Source of the DNA: Actinomyces ruminis
Lineage (GTDB): Bacteria > Actinomycetota > Actinomycetes > Actinomycetales > Actinomycetaceae
Assembly (NCBI RefSeq): GCF_002154335.2
Contig: NZ_MTPX02000039.1
Coordinates: 56,043 to 120,042, forward strand
Length of the DNA stretch: 64,000 nt
Direction: 5' to 3'
The notes under the pieces were generated by a model that was not told the origin of the DNA, did no database searches, and worked only from the letters and a program-made list of their open reading frames with translations. This document shows, piece by piece, positions 10,669 to 20,126 of this stretch. The translations under genes and the position numbers were made by a program. The first letter of the stretch is position 1, and every line of letters starts with the position of its first letter.

Positions 10669-12102
10669 GCAGCGACGTCGTCGTCATCGGTGCCGGAATA
10701 TCGGGGTACGCCGCCGCCCTGCGGCTGCGCCGGGCCGGCGCCACCGTCACCCTGGTCACCAAGGGCATGGGCTCCCTCGCCCTGTCCCCGGGCACGGTCG
10801 ACGTGCTCGGGCGCCTCGGCGGCGCCGCCGGCCCCGCCGGTCCGGGCGCCGGAGCCACCACGGAGGAGCGGTCCGCGCGCCGCGCCGTCACCCACCCCTA
10901 TGCCGCCATCGCCGCAGCGACCTGCTGCCCGAGGGGCACCCCTACCGCGTGATCGGTCGGCGCGCCACGGCCGCCGGCGTGGACCGCTTCGCCGCCCTGG
11001 TCGGCCCCGAGCTGCTCACCGCCCGGCCGGACGCCGTGGAGGACGCCGACGGTGGCGAGGGCTCGGCGGACGGCCCCGCGAACCTGTGGCTGCCCACCGC
11101 CGTGGGCGCCGTGCGCCCCACGCTGCTCGTGCAGCCCTCCATGGCCGCCTCCGTGCTGCGCGACGGCGGCCGCTACCTGATCGTCGGGCTGGCCCGGCTC
11201 AAGGACTTCACCGCGGAGATGGTCGCCGGAAACCTGAGCCGCTCCGAGTTGCCGGACGGCGGCAGCATCCAGGCGCGCGCCCTGACGGTCGACTTCGAGG
11301 CCCGCTCCGGCGAGAGCGACACCAACGCCGTCGGCCATGCCCGCGCCCTGGACCACCCGGACGCGATCGACCGACTGGCGCGGCTGCTGGACGGCAAGGT
11401 TCGCGACGGCGAGACCGTACTGCTGCCCGCCGTGCTCGGCCTGGACCGCCCCGGCGTCTTCCAAGAGCTTGCCGAGCGCCTGGGCGCCCCCGTGGGCGAA
11501 ATCCCCCTGGTGCCGCCGTCGGTGCCCGGGCTACGCCTGGAGCATCGACTGGACCGGCTCGCCTCCGCGCAGCGCGTGCGGGTGGTTATGGGGGCGCGTG
11601 TGGTCGACAGCCGCATCGAGCGCGGCCGCTTGGTCTCCGTCACCAGCGCGGCCGCGGGCCGCCCCCGTGAGCACCGTGCCGACGCCTTCATTCTGGCCGC
11701 CGGCGGCTTCGAGTCCGGCGCTCTGACCATGGACTCCTACGGGCAGGTCACCGACACGGTGCTCGGCCTGCCGCTGGCGGGCGTGAGCGCCGACGGCGCG
11801 GAGAATCTGCGCCGCCTGATCCACCACGACTACTGGGGAGCGCCGCAGGGGCTGTTCCGCGTGGGTGTGGCGGTCGATAAGCAGATGCGGCCGCTGGGCG
11901 CCGACGGCGAACCGGTGCTGGCCGGCGTCTACGCCGTCGGCGGGGTCCTGGCGGGCGCCGTCCGCTGGAGCGAGAAGTCCGGGGAGGGCATCGCGCTGGG
12001 ATCGGCCGAGCCGCCGGCGACGCCGTGCTGGCCCAGCTCGGCCACGGCGTCGCCTCGGGCGCCAGCTACGACAGCTCGAACGCAACGAAGGAGCAGGACT
12101 GA
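10665..12102 (+). CDS. glpB: anaerobic glycerol-3-phosphate dehydrogenase subunit B (two frameshifts)
   Basis: A flavoprotein subunit of GlpABC that passes electrons from GlpA toward GlpC. It starts MSSDVVVIGAGISGYAAAL, a dinucleotide-binding fold. Two one-base losses interrupt it: near 10915 (after PYAAIAA, resuming SDLLPEGHPYRVIG) and near 12000 (after SGEGIALG, resuming IGRAAGDAVLAQLGHG). Repaired length is about 479 residues. Conserved late segments include AFILAAGGFESGAL and VYAVGGVLAGAV. ATGA overlap with glpA and TGATG overlap with glpC show tight translational coupling, which argues the operon is intact in the organism. Confidence 0.87.
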
Positions 12103-13469
12103 TGTTCGACGTCGACACCCTGGCTCAGCGCTGGGATCTGCCGCTGCCCGGGAAGGGCGGAGCGCGGGTCAAGAGTGGCGCCGCCGCCGTCGAAACGGCC
12201 GCCCACTCGCTGGCCCGCGCCAGCCTTGACTGCTGCGTCAAGTGCACCATCTGCGAGACGATGTGCCCGGTCATGGAGGTCACCGAGCTGTTCCCCGGCC
12301 CGAAGTTCGTCGGTCCGCAGGCCGAGCGCTACCGCAACGGGGAGAGCGTGGACCACTCCATCGACTACTGCTCCTCCTGTGGCACCTGCACCCGGGTGTG
12401 CCCGCAGGGCGTGAAGGTGGCCGAGCTGAACAACCAGGCCCGCGCCGTCATGCGCGCCCAGCACGGCGAGGTGCCCGTGCGCGACCGGCTGATCACGCAG
12501 ACCACCCTCATGGGCAAGGTGATGACCCCGATCGCGCCGTTGGCCAACGCCGCTCTGGCCAACAAGCCAATCCGCGTGGTCATGGAGAAGACGGTCGGAG
12601 TGCACCGCGACGCCCCCATGCCGCACGCCCAGCCAATGTCTCTGGCCGAGTGGCTTCGGCGCCGCACCAAGCGTGCGCACACGCTGGTTCCGGCCGGTTC
12701 ACGTGGTCCGATCGTGTTCTTCCACGGCTGCGCAGGCGGATACTTCGAGGTGGAGACCTCCAAGCGCGCCATCGAGGTGCTCGAGCACATCGGCTACGAG
12801 GTGATCGTCCCCAAGCAGGGCTGCTGCGGCCTGGCCGCCCAGTCCAACGGGCTGTACGGGCAGGCGTCGGCCAATGTGGTCAAGCTGTGCGAGCAGCTGG
12901 TTGCCGCTGGAAAGGGCCTGACGATCGTGTCCTCCTCCGGCTCCTGCGCCGGCATGCTCAAGCATGAGGCCCACGAGATCATGGGGGTGGACGCCGAGGT
13001 ACTTGCCGACGTGTCCCCACGTACCGTGGAGTTGTCGGAGTTCCTGCGCGACCTGGACGACGCCGGCGAGCTGCCCCACCGCTTCCGCCGCATCGAGGCA
13101 ACGGTCGCCTACCACGCTCCGTGTCAGCTCAAGGGGCAGAACATGGGAATGCCCGCGATCGAGCTCATGGAACTGGTGCCGGGCTTCCACGTGGTCGAGT
13201 CCGGCCGGGCGTGCTGCGGCGTCGCGGGCACCTACGGGCTGAAGCAGGAGAAGTACGACATCGCCCAGGCCGTCGGCAAGCCTTTGTTCGACATCGTGCG
13301 CGACGTCAACCCGAACCTGGCGGTGTGCGACACCGAGACCTGCCGTTGGCAGATCGAGCAGTCCAGTGGCGTGAAGACGGTGCACCCCATCTGGGTGCTG
13401 CACGCCGCCTACGGCCTGTCCCGCCTGGCCGGCATCGAGCCCAAGCCAGAACGCCGAGACCGGCACTAG
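12102..13469 (+). CDS. glpC: anaerobic glycerol-3-phosphate dehydrogenase subunit C
   Basis: A 455-residue iron-sulfur subunit that connects GlpAB to the membrane quinone pool. Two ferredoxin-type motifs (CCVKCTICETMCPVME near residue 47 and CSSCGTCTRVCPQG near 89) are followed by two CCG domains with QGCCGLAAQSNG and RACCGVAGTYG. The ATG overlaps the glpB stop (TGATG), so I chose it over an in-frame extension that runs back through glpB. The frame is unbroken. It ends the glpABC operon; the next gene is a regulator 156 bp downstream. Confidence 0.95.
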   Translation: MFDVDTLAQRWDLPLPGKGGARVKSGAAAVETAAHSLARASLDCCVKCTICETMCPVMEVTELFPGPKFVGPQAERYRNGESVDHSIDYCSSCGTCTRVCPQGVKVAELNNQARAVMRAQHGEVPVRDRLITQTTLMGKVMTPIAPLANAALANKPIRVVMEKTVGVHRDAPMPHAQPMSLAEWLRRRTKRAHTLVPAGSRGPIVFFHGCAGGYFEVETSKRAIEVLEHIGYEVIVPKQGCCGLAAQSNGLYGQASANVVKLCEQLVAAGKGLTIVSSSGSCAGMLKHEAHEIMGVDAEVLADVSPRTVELSEFLRDLDDAGELPHRFRRIEATVAYHAPCQLKGQNMGMPAIELMELVPGFHVVESGRACCGVAGTYGLKQEKYDIAQAVGKPLFDIVRDVNPNLAVCDTETCRWQIEQSSGVKTVHPIWVLHAAYGLSRLAGIEPKPERRDRH

Positions 13470-13625
13470 TGACGCGCCGAGACCGGACAAGTCGTTCCTC
13501 GCAACTCGCTTAATAGGGTTGTCATCGCCCCGTGAGGGGACGGCGCTATTGCCGCCATCACCGCATGCGATAATGGTCGCCCATGGTGCACGAACGTGCA
13601 GACCGTCGGGTGACAGGGGGAACGC

Positions 13626-14654
13626 ATGACGGAGGGGACCGGCAGCACGGTTCCGCTCGGCCGGTGCTACGAGGCGGCCTCGATGTACTACGTCCAGGGG
13701 GAGACCATGGACGTGATCGCCCGCCATCTGGGCGTATCGCGCTCCACCGTATCCCGGCTGCTGGCCCGGGCACGTGCCGACGGCATTGTCCGCATCACCC
13801 TGACCGCACCCGGCGGCGCCGGCACCCTGGAGGCGGCGCTGCGGGACACCTTCAACGTTTCCGCCCGGATCGTGCCCGTGCGGGAGGGCACCACCGAGAT
13901 CCACCGGCTGGAGCAGGTCGCCGCCGTGGCCGCCGAGGAACTGGCGGCGCTTGCCCCCGAGAACGGGGTGATGGGAGCGGCCTGGGGCACCACCATGTCC
14001 GAGGTCTCCGCCGCCCTGCCGCAACGCCGCGTGCCGGGACTGACGGTGGTTCAGCTCAATGGGGCCACCGCTCCCGAGGGGGACGGCCCGAATGTGGGGG
14101 AGGTTCTGGCCGACTTCTCCGAGCGGCTCGGTGCGCGCACCGTCGCCTTCCCGGTTCCGGCGTTCTTCGACCATGCCGCCACCCGGGAGGCCATGTGGTC
14201 GGAGCGCTCCGTACGGCGCGTGCTGGCGCTGGCGGATCGGGCCAGCCTGGCGGTGTTCGGCGTCGGCTCACTGGATCCGAGCGCGGCACTGCCCAGCCAG
14301 GTCTACAGCGGCGGGCACCTGAGTGAGCAGGACCGTGCCCTGCTGCGACGCGACGGCGTCGTCGGGGACGTGTGCACCGTCATGCTGCGCCAGGACGGCA
14401 CCTGGCGTGATGTCGCCCTCAATGTGCGCGCCACCGGTCCGACCCCGGCGCAGCTGTCACGGATTCCCCGCAGACTGTGTGTGGTGGCGGGTGTCGGCAA
14501 GACGCGCGCCCTGCTGGCGGCACTGCGGGCGCGCGTGGCCACCGACCTGGTGGTCGATGATGCGACCGCCCGCGCGGTGCTGGCACTGGCCGCACGGAAG
14601 GAGAAGCGCGAACATGGGCCTCATGCGCAACACCCCCAGCACCGACAGCGCTGA
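13626..14654 (+). CDS. SorC/DeoR-type sugar-responsive transcriptional regulator
   Basis: A 342-residue regulator of the SorC family. It has an N-terminal helix-turn-helix (GETMDVIARHLGVSRSTVSR, residues ~27-46) and a C-terminal sugar-phosphate binding domain (NGVMGAAWGTTMSEV, VVQLNGATAPEGDG, FGVGSLDPSAALPSQVYSGG). Such proteins bind phosphorylated sugars or polyols as effectors. A purine-rich GGGGGA lies just before the ATG. Position directly after glpABC makes control of glycerol genes plausible but not shown. Its 3' end overlaps the next gene by 41 bp, and the last ~12 residues (His/Gln-rich) are encoded within the overlap. A paralogue lies at 53363-54311. Confidence 0.85.
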   Translation: MTEGTGSTVPLGRCYEAASMYYVQGETMDVIARHLGVSRSTVSRLLARARADGIVRITLTAPGGAGTLEAALRDTFNVSARIVPVREGTTEIHRLEQVAAVAAEELAALAPENGVMGAAWGTTMSEVSAALPQRRVPGLTVVQLNGATAPEGDGPNVGEVLADFSERLGARTVAFPVPAFFDHAATREAMWSERSVRRVLALADRASLAVFGVGSLDPSAALPSQVYSGGHLSEQDRALLRRDGVVGDVCTVMLRQDGTWRDVALNVRATGPTPAQLSRIPRRLCVVAGVGKTRALLAALRARVATDLVVDDATARAVLALAARKEKREHGPHAQHPQHRQR

Positions 14655-15342
14655 GTTGGACGCCATGACGCCCGCAACCACCCCGGGGGCCGAAACGGGA
14701 ACGCCCACAGTGACGGAGGCGGCGGCGCCGGTCGCGTCGGCGGTGTCACGGCCGGTGTCCGTGGCCGCACCCGACGTCGCCACCGGGATGCCCGACCGCT
14801 TCCGGGATGCGGCTTGGCGCACCGTGCTGCGCCCGGCCCGCCCCGCCGACGCGCGCGCCATCGCCGAGCTCGTACGCCCCTACGCGGAGCGGCGCATCCT
14901 GATCGGCAAGGACCTGATCAACTACTTCGAGGACATCCAGGAGTTCACCGTCGCGGAGGGCACCGGCCGGCTCGACGGCACCACTGAGTCCGGGCTGATC
15001 GGCTGCGGCGCCCTACACGTCATGTGGGACGACATCGCCGAGGTGCGCACGCTGGCGGTACGCCGCGACCACCTGCACCACGGCGTCGGCCACGCCATCT
15101 TGAACAACCTGCTTGACCGCGCCCGCACCCTGGGGCTGCGGCGGGTGTTCTGTCTGACCTTCGAGGTCGACTTTTTCGCTGCCCACGGGTTTAAGGAGAT
15201 TCAGGGTACGCCCGTGGGCACCGACATCTTTGTGGAGATGCTGCGCAGCCACGACGACGGCGTCGCCGAGTTTCTCGACCTGGCCCGCGCCAAACCCAAC
15301 ACTCTGGGCAACACTCGCATGCTCCTGGAACTGGACGACTGA
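14614..15342 (+). CDS. GNAT amino-acid N-acetyltransferase (ArgA-like)
   Basis: A 242-residue protein whose first ~65 residues are a low-complexity T/A/P-rich extension, followed by a GNAT acetyltransferase domain. The domain resembles the short actinobacterial N-acetylglutamate synthases (first step of arginine synthesis): VLRPARPADARAIAELVRP, ILIGKDLINYFEDIQEF, GCGALHVMWDDIAEVRTLAV, HGVGHAILNNLL and LTFEVDFFAAHGF. The ATG at 14614 has AAGGAG 11 bases upstream and lies inside the end of the SorC gene. A later start near the GNAT domain cannot be excluded. Substrate is inferred from family resemblance only. Confidence 0.8.
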   Translation: MGLMRNTPSTDSAELDAMTPATTPGAETGTPTVTEAAAPVASAVSRPVSVAAPDVATGMPDRFRDAAWRTVLRPARPADARAIAELVRPYAERRILIGKDLINYFEDIQEFTVAEGTGRLDGTTESGLIGCGALHVMWDDIAEVRTLAVRRDHLHHGVGHAILNNLLDRARTLGLRRVFCLTFEVDFFAAHGFKEIQGTPVGTDIFVEMLRSHDDGVAEFLDLARAKPNTLGNTRMLLELDD

Positions 15343-15377
15343 GAGGACGCCCGCTGGAACCGCTCCGGTTGAGGCGA

Positions 15378-15413
15378 GAAACCCGGGGAAGGCGAAGGAC
15401 TTCCCCGGGTTTC
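15378..15413. terminator. bidirectional hairpin between convergent genes
   Basis: A perfect 14-bp stem (GAAACCCGGGGAAG and complement) with an 8-base loop sits between the plus-strand acetyltransferase stop and the minus-strand T7SS gene stop. It can serve both transcripts; the right arm ends in TTTC. Confidence 0.7.
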
Positions 15414-15434
15414 AGATGGCGTTGCTCGCCGACG

Positions 15435-16748
15435 TCACCAGGAGTCGGACTCCTGCTTCCACCCCGGGGTGGACAGGGTCTCGAGCGAGCCCGCCTGCCC
15501 GGCTACACCAGGATCCGCGATGTAATCCTCCTGGACCTCGTCTTCCAGCAGTGGGATGTCATAGGTGCCATGGGGGCGCCGCCGTTGGCGCGACTGCCCC
15601 GCGCCGCGTCCCGCGGCCGGTGCGCCCATGGCGGGGCGCCCGGTTGCACCGTGCGTGGCGGATCCCGCGGTGCTGCTGCCCTGAGCGGCGGTGGTAGCTG
15701 CCATTCCGGTGCTGCCGTTGATCCCGACGGCTGAGGTGGCGCCTGCGGCTGCGGTGGTGCCTGCGGCTGCGGTTCCGCTGACTCCGCTCAGCCCGCGCAC
15801 GACAGCCGCGGTTGCGGCTGTTACGCCGGCGGTGCCGACCGCTCCAGCAACAAGACCAGTTGTGCCGACACCCCCGGTTCCGCCAACCGACGCATTGTTG
15901 CTAGCGGAGGCCAGGGGAATGAGCCTGCCGTTTTCAACCGTGTAACGTCCGGCTGCAAAGGCGGTGCTCTGCGTTGAGGCCGGGCCGTTGACCCTGCTGG
16001 TGAATCGATCCACCTGGGTGACGGAGTAACCGGTATGAGAGTTGGGAACGAGACGCGAGGCCGAGGTCACGGCCATCGTCCCGACTGCAGCCGTACCGGT
16101 TGCCGTCGGTACTAGGGGTACAGCGTGACCGGTGCCGTAAGTACTTCCTCCATAGCCGGCGGTACTCCCGGCTCCTCCGGACCCCGTGGCCCCACCGCCG
16201 TAGGCGCCCGATCCCGAAGCGGTGTCGCCACCCCCGCCGTCGCCCGCGGCACTGGAGGTAGGTAGTTGATCGAGCGGTGTCTGGTTGACCTGGCGGTTGG
16301 GATCGAACTCCGGCCGTGAGAGGTCAATTGCGCGCAGGGCCGCTGCCGAGGTGGTCAGTGCGGTGTCCATGGGGGAGAGCGCTTCGGCGGCCTGCCGGTC
16401 GCGCTTGTCCTCAATGGCGAGTTCTTCATCCATGATGTCGGAGGTGTGTTCGGGCAGCTCGTCATACTTGGGCTTGGCGGTGCGCATGGAGTCGCGGGCC
16501 GTGGTGCGCTCGGCCTTGATGGCATTGACCGCTGCATACCATTTGCGCACCTCTGCCTGGAGCTGGGCGAGTGCCCCGTTGACGGCGAGTTGGGTCTCAC
16601 CCTCAAAGGCGGGGTTGGCGGCGATTGTGCGGATGGTGTCGTCGCAGGAGACCAGGTTCGAACGGATCTGGGCGAGGGTGACGTCGTCCCCGTAGTCGTC
16701 CAGGTCGAGGTCGTGGATCTTCTTCAACTCGTCGGTGTTCGTTCCCAT
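15435..16748 (-). CDS. PPE/EspB-like T7SS cargo protein
   Basis: A 437-residue protein with an alpha-helical N-terminal half (residues ~1-150, starting MGTNTDELKKIHDLDLDDYG) like the helical-bundle domain of PPE or EspB-type ESX substrates. A long Gly/Ser/Ala/Thr-rich low-complexity region follows. The acidic C-terminus (YDIPLLEDEVQEDYI ... GVAGQAG) resembles the tails of actinobacterial PPE-domain proteins. No signal peptide or membrane helix is visible, consistent with T7SS export. It is downstream of a small helical partner on the same strand, the usual pairing of ESX substrates. The family call rests on architecture rather than a strict signature. Confidence 0.65.
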   Translation of the reverse strand: MGTNTDELKKIHDLDLDDYGDDVTLAQIRSNLVSCDDTIRTIAANPAFEGETQLAVNGALAQLQAEVRKWYAAVNAIKAERTTARDSMRTAKPKYDELPEHTSDIMDEELAIEDKRDRQAAEALSPMDTALTTSAAALRAIDLSRPEFDPNRQVNQTPLDQLPTSSAAGDGGGGDTASGSGAYGGGATGSGGAGSTAGYGGSTYGTGHAVPLVPTATGTAAVGTMAVTSASRLVPNSHTGYSVTQVDRFTSRVNGPASTQSTAFAAGRYTVENGRLIPLASASNNASVGGTGGVGTTGLVAGAVGTAGVTAATAAVVRGLSGVSGTAAAGTTAAAGATSAVGINGSTGMAATTAAQGSSTAGSATHGATGRPAMGAPAAGRGAGQSRQRRRPHGTYDIPLLEDEVQEDYIADPGVAGQAGSLETLSTPGWKQESDSW

Positions 16749-16858
16749 GCTCCGTTAGTCCTTCAGTCCTTGTCGGTCCTGCGACGTATATCAGTCTTCT
16801 TCGTTGTTTCTGCACCGGCTGAGGCCAGCCGTGCTGGTGGCCTCGCAGGCGATGGAGG

Positions 16859-17271
16859 CTACTCGGCGGTGGGCCTTGCCTGGACGGGGCCGCCGGGCAG
16901 GCCGGTCGGCCTCGATACATCGGGGATTTCGGAGCGGTTCTCGCTCCACTTCTTCAGCGTTTGCACCGCATCTTCTTTGCTCTGCTGGTCCTGCTCGGTG
17001 AAGGCGGTGACGGCGGCGTCATAGTTGGTCTTGAGCGTGTCCAGGTCCTGTTGTGTGGAAGCGATGCAGGCCTGTAGCTGATCGAGCACGTCGGTGTAGG
17101 CGCGCATGCAGGAGTGGGCCTGGGTGTGGGTGGACCAGGTGGTGGTCGACTGGTTGACGGTGACCGAGTCCACGCTGGTCGCTGCGGGTGAGGCGTACTC
17201 GTCGGAGGCGGTGGCCATCTTGGAGGAGTTGCTCGTCGCGGTGTCGTAGTCGACGGAGAATTTACGGACAT
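16859..17271 (-). CDS. small helical T7SS-associated protein (frameshift near start)
   Basis: A WXG100-sized helical protein, about 137 residues. From 17218 the frame reads MATASDEYASPAATSVDSV and continues with heptad-like helices (YTDVLDQLQACIASTQQDL). A better start is ATG 17271, with GGAG five bases upstream. Repairing one missing base near 17265 gives MSVKFSVDYDTATSNSSK in front, typical of ESX-type partners. The C-terminus is a short Pro/Gly/Arg tail. It lies 110 bp upstream of the PPE/EspB-like gene on the same strand and probably forms a secreted pair with it. Without the repair, translation would begin at 17218. Confidence 0.6.
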
Positions 17272-17365
17272 TGTGTCTCCAACTGTTCGCAGGGGCGGAT
17301 GCAAGTCTGTAGCGATTGAGCCGTATGTGACCGACCGTAGCCGGTCAGGGTGTGGATCTGAAGGC

Positions 17366-17395
17366 CTGAGGGTGGGGAGCGCTCCCCACCCTCAG
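17366..17395. promoter_or_regulatory. 30-bp perfect palindrome in a divergent gene-free stretch
   Basis: The two 15-base halves (CTGAGGGTGGGGAGC and its exact complement) meet with no spacer. The surrounding 321 bp (17272-17592) contain no gene and separate a minus-strand T7SS gene from a plus-strand membrane protein gene, so the palindrome lies upstream of both. It could be an operator for a dimeric regulator or a structured 5' leader. It is too perfect to be chance, but its role is unknown. Confidence 0.6.
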
Positions 17396-17592
17396 ACCGA
17401 TGCCGAAGCACCGGGTGCGATGGGGGGCTGACCACCTCCATGTCACGAATACGCTACGCCAGTTGTGTCCGGACTGTCACCGTCGTGCGGGTGCTGAAGG
17501 CGTGACATCCACCTCGTCGCCGCGGGATCATGCGGTTTCCGGCTAGTAATCCCAGGCGTTATCATGATCGTCCCGTGACAAAGGAGGGTGAT

Positions 17593-18489
17593 ATGACACA
17601 GCCGACGTCGGACCGGGGGCAGGGGCAGGAGTCTCAGGGACAGGGGCTGAGCCCGGGCGCACAGGGGTACGGCCAGTACGGTCAGCCCGGCGGGTACGGT
17701 GCCCCCAAGTACGGTTCGAATGGCGGCGAGCAGGCGCCCGGGAGCGGTCAGTACGGGTACGTCCCCACGCAGTCCGGCTACGGCTATGCGCAGCCGGGTC
17801 CTCCGGTCGGCCAGGGGGCAGCGACGCCGTCCGCCGGGCAGCCCTATCCCGCAGGTTTGCAGCAGCCGGGAATGGCGGGCGAGGACCAGCCCCTGAAAGT
17901 CGAACTGGCACCGATCCCGCTCTCCCAGGAGCGGCTCGTGCTCAAGTCCAATATCACGGTATCCGGTGGTTTTGCCTTCTGGTTGACGGCGGGCTTCGGA
18001 CTCGCCTGCCTGTACGGCGCCGGCTGGTACCTGGTGAATGAGCCCGACAGGATCGGCTACATGCTGGTGGCGCTGATCGCGGGCCTGGCGTCGCTGGCTC
18101 TGGTTGTCGCCATGTGGCGCAGCCACACCGTACTGGACGCGACCGGAATCCACCTGCATGCGTTCGGACAAACGCGTGACTTCCCCTGGCCAACGTCGCG
18201 CACCAGCCTGTTCGCCCGCGTGACGCTGGGGAAGGTGGTCAAGAGTGCGGATGCCTGCATGGTGATGCCGGATGGGCAGGCGATGGTGCTGACGGGACTG
18301 TCCTGGATGGGGGCCTGGCCGCCGTCGCTGGAGGCTCGGGCCGTGGCCCAGTGCTCACGGATCTGGGACTGGGCGGTGGCCCGCGGCTACACGCAGGAGA
18401 CGCATGAGTACATTCCGCTGTCGGGCGTCACCTGGCAAGCGCAGCAGCTGGTGCGCGAGAGTCAGGAGCGGCGCTACGGGCTCCGGTGA
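17593..18489 (+). CDS. membrane protein with Gly/Gln/Tyr-rich N-terminus
   Basis: A 298-residue protein. Residues 1-95 are disordered and rich in G, Q, Y and P (repeats such as GYGQYGQPGGYG), followed by two membrane helices (about 125-148 and 153-175). A C-terminal cytoplasmic-type domain (VLDATGIHLHAFGQTRDFPW) resembles bacterial PH-like folds. A near-ideal ribosome-binding site, AAGGAGGGTGAT, directly precedes the ATG. Similar architecture is common in Actinomyces near T7SS genes, but I cannot assign a function. A hairpin terminator follows. Confidence 0.75.
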   Translation: MTQPTSDRGQGQESQGQGLSPGAQGYGQYGQPGGYGAPKYGSNGGEQAPGSGQYGYVPTQSGYGYAQPGPPVGQGAATPSAGQPYPAGLQQPGMAGEDQPLKVELAPIPLSQERLVLKSNITVSGGFAFWLTAGFGLACLYGAGWYLVNEPDRIGYMLVALIAGLASLALVVAMWRSHTVLDATGIHLHAFGQTRDFPWPTSRTSLFARVTLGKVVKSADACMVMPDGQAMVLTGLSWMGAWPPSLEARAVAQCSRIWDWAVARGYTQETHEYIPLSGVTWQAQQLVRESQERRYGLR

Positions 18490-18551
18490 TCGACGACTAT
18501 GAGCCGCGCCGGATATTGGCTCAGCTCGTCAGTCAGTTGCCCAATCCGTCA

Positions 18552-18577
18552 GCCCGGCACTCCAGCATGTGCCGGGC
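18552..18577. terminator. bidirectional hairpin
   Basis: A 9-bp perfect stem, GCCCGGCAC / GTGCCGGGC, with an 8-base loop. It lies between the convergent ends of the membrane protein gene (plus) and the ART-like gene (minus). Confidence 0.65.
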
Positions 18578-18583
18578 CGTTGC

Positions 18584-19198
18584 TCATGCGATTGGTACGG
18601 CGAAGCGGGCGCAGTAGGCGGGGTCTACCGGGGGTGTTTGGCCTTGGGCGTTGGTGATGGTGGTGGCGACGGCGCGCATGAGCTGGGCGACGGCGTCGTT
18701 GGTGAGTTGGCTGGCCCACTGCTGGTCGTCGGTGGGCATGAGCTGCTCAACCAGTTCGACGGTGTGCCCGGCGACCTGGAGGAAGCGGCCGGTATACAAG
18801 ACAGTTCCGGGCAGAAGGGCCACCTCTTGGGCCTGGGGTACGGCTGATACAGGAGCTATATCTCTTCCTGTGTGCACTACCACGACGGCGATGCCGGGGC
18901 TGGTCATGCCTGCGGTGGCTACCACGAGGTCACGGCTAGTGGCGGTGATACCCCGGGGCACTACCACTCCTGGCTGGGTGCCGGAGGGGCTGGTGATGCC
19001 GCGGAAGGTGACCGCCCCGGTGGGCGGCAGTTCGCGCAGTCCCGCGACGGCGCGCTCGAAGCGCTCCTCTGGCGTGGGCTGTCGCGCGTGGTCATTGGCT
19101 GGCGTCCTCTTGGTTATGGGGCTCGTCTTGTTTGCGTTCTGGGGCCTTCCGGTAGGAGCGCTTGGCTTTGTGGCCCTGTGCTTGTCGGAAGTGTTCAC
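18584..19198 (-). CDS. ADP-ribosyltransferase-like protein
   Basis: Up to 204 residues, of which about 130 match the ART toxin fold in order. TFRG (region-1 arginine) is followed by VPRGITATSRD, aligning with the G-F-T-S-T-S-R-D motif, then VHTGRDIAPVSAVP and QAQEVALLPGTVLYT, aligning with E-E-Q-E-V-x-L-P-P-G-T. The presumed catalytic glutamate of QE is kept, while the residue two before it is A instead of E and the first S of S-T-S is A, so activity may be altered. The start is uncertain: ATG 19198 overlaps the upstream gene by 107 bp. An ATG at 19095 overlapping that gene's stop would need one extra base. Role as toxin or toxin domain is inferred. Confidence 0.55.
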   Translation of the reverse strand: MNTSDKHRATKPSAPTGRPQNANKTSPITKRTPANDHARQPTPEERFERAVAGLRELPPTGAVTFRGITSPSGTQPGVVVPRGITATSRDLVVATAGMTSPGIAVVVVHTGRDIAPVSAVPQAQEVALLPGTVLYTGRFLQVAGHTVELVEQLMPTDDQQWASQLTNDAVAQLMRAVATTITNAQGQTPPVDPAYCARFAVPIA

Positions 19199-20055
19199 GG
19201 TTTGGGGCTGGTTTCACCCATGGTTGGGGCCGGTATGGCAGGACCGGGTCTCCATCACTCCACCAGGGTCCGAACACGGCGTGGTCGGTGGCGACCGCGG
19301 CTGCAACGGGTTCGGCGGATGGGGGGGATAGTAATCGGGCAGGCCGGGTCGTTGGGGATGGCGGGCAGCGGCGTCAGGGTCACGGGCAACCACAGTGTCG
19401 GAATGCTGAGTTCACTGGCGTTTAGGTCGGTGGGCCAGGGGATGCCGTCGGTGCGGTACGCCGCCCACGCCTGACCGTAGTACTCCAGCACCAACGTGGT
19501 CTGCCCTTCAAGAGCGTCAGTGCGGAACAGTCCCACGATCCAGGCATCCTGCTCCCGACGGTTAAGCCGGTCATACCACTGATTGACGTCGGGCTCAGGC
19601 TGGTCGGCGTCGAGGCGGATGCTGGTAAGAAAGCCCCGACGCAACCTGAACCGGCAGGTGGGCGGGAGCATCTTCAGCCCCGTCGGGTCATCCGCCCAGC
19701 GGGGCCTTTTCGGCGGGACCTGGCGCACACGGGTCCTGCCGCGTGTGTCCTCGGTGACCGTGTAATGCAACTGTGCGTGGCGCAGCCGGTTGCGGCGAAG
19801 ATTCTCCGCGTCGCGTTCAAAGAACTCGTCTTTGGTTATACAGTCGTAGTCGATGGTGCCGTCCTCGGGGCGGGTGGGGTACCAATGTCGGTCCCAGTAC
19901 TGGTCCTCAAGATCGTCAGGGATCTGCCCCAGCCCCAGGCGCGTGGCCTCCTCCTGATCAATGCGCAAACGATCTTGAATGACGCCTGGGCGGAGGTCAC
20001 GGATATCGCCGGTGAACGGACGACGCACTCCGTCGTCACCAATCAAGTCAAACAC
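19092..20055 (-). CDS. protein of unknown function (one frameshift in a G run)
   Basis: About 320 residues when one base is removed from a run of seven G at 19321-19327; otherwise the frame ends at 19255 with an arginine-rich nonsense tail. The main part is charged and aromatic (QYWDRHWYPTRPEDGTIDYD, EQDAWIVGLFRTDALEGQTT, LVLEYYGQAWAAYRTDGI). The repaired tail reads AVFGPWWSDGDPVLPYRPQP and then becomes K/R/Q-rich. The start is GTG 20055 with AGGAA upstream. No domain is recognised. It precedes the ART-like gene and follows two small immunity-type genes, so a role in a toxin-immunity locus is likely. Confidence 0.5.
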
Positions 20056-20126
20056 TGCCGTTCCTGGAGCCTATGAGAGCCGTATTCATGCCTTGCCATC
20101 CATTTCTGGAAGCATGATACCCGTCC

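Noticed and set aside
702..12102. lutB, lctP, glpF, glpA and glpB as true pseudogenes
   Set aside because: Each break is one base, all catalytic motifs persist on both sides, start/stop overlaps with neighbours are kept, and similar breaks hit housekeeping disA.
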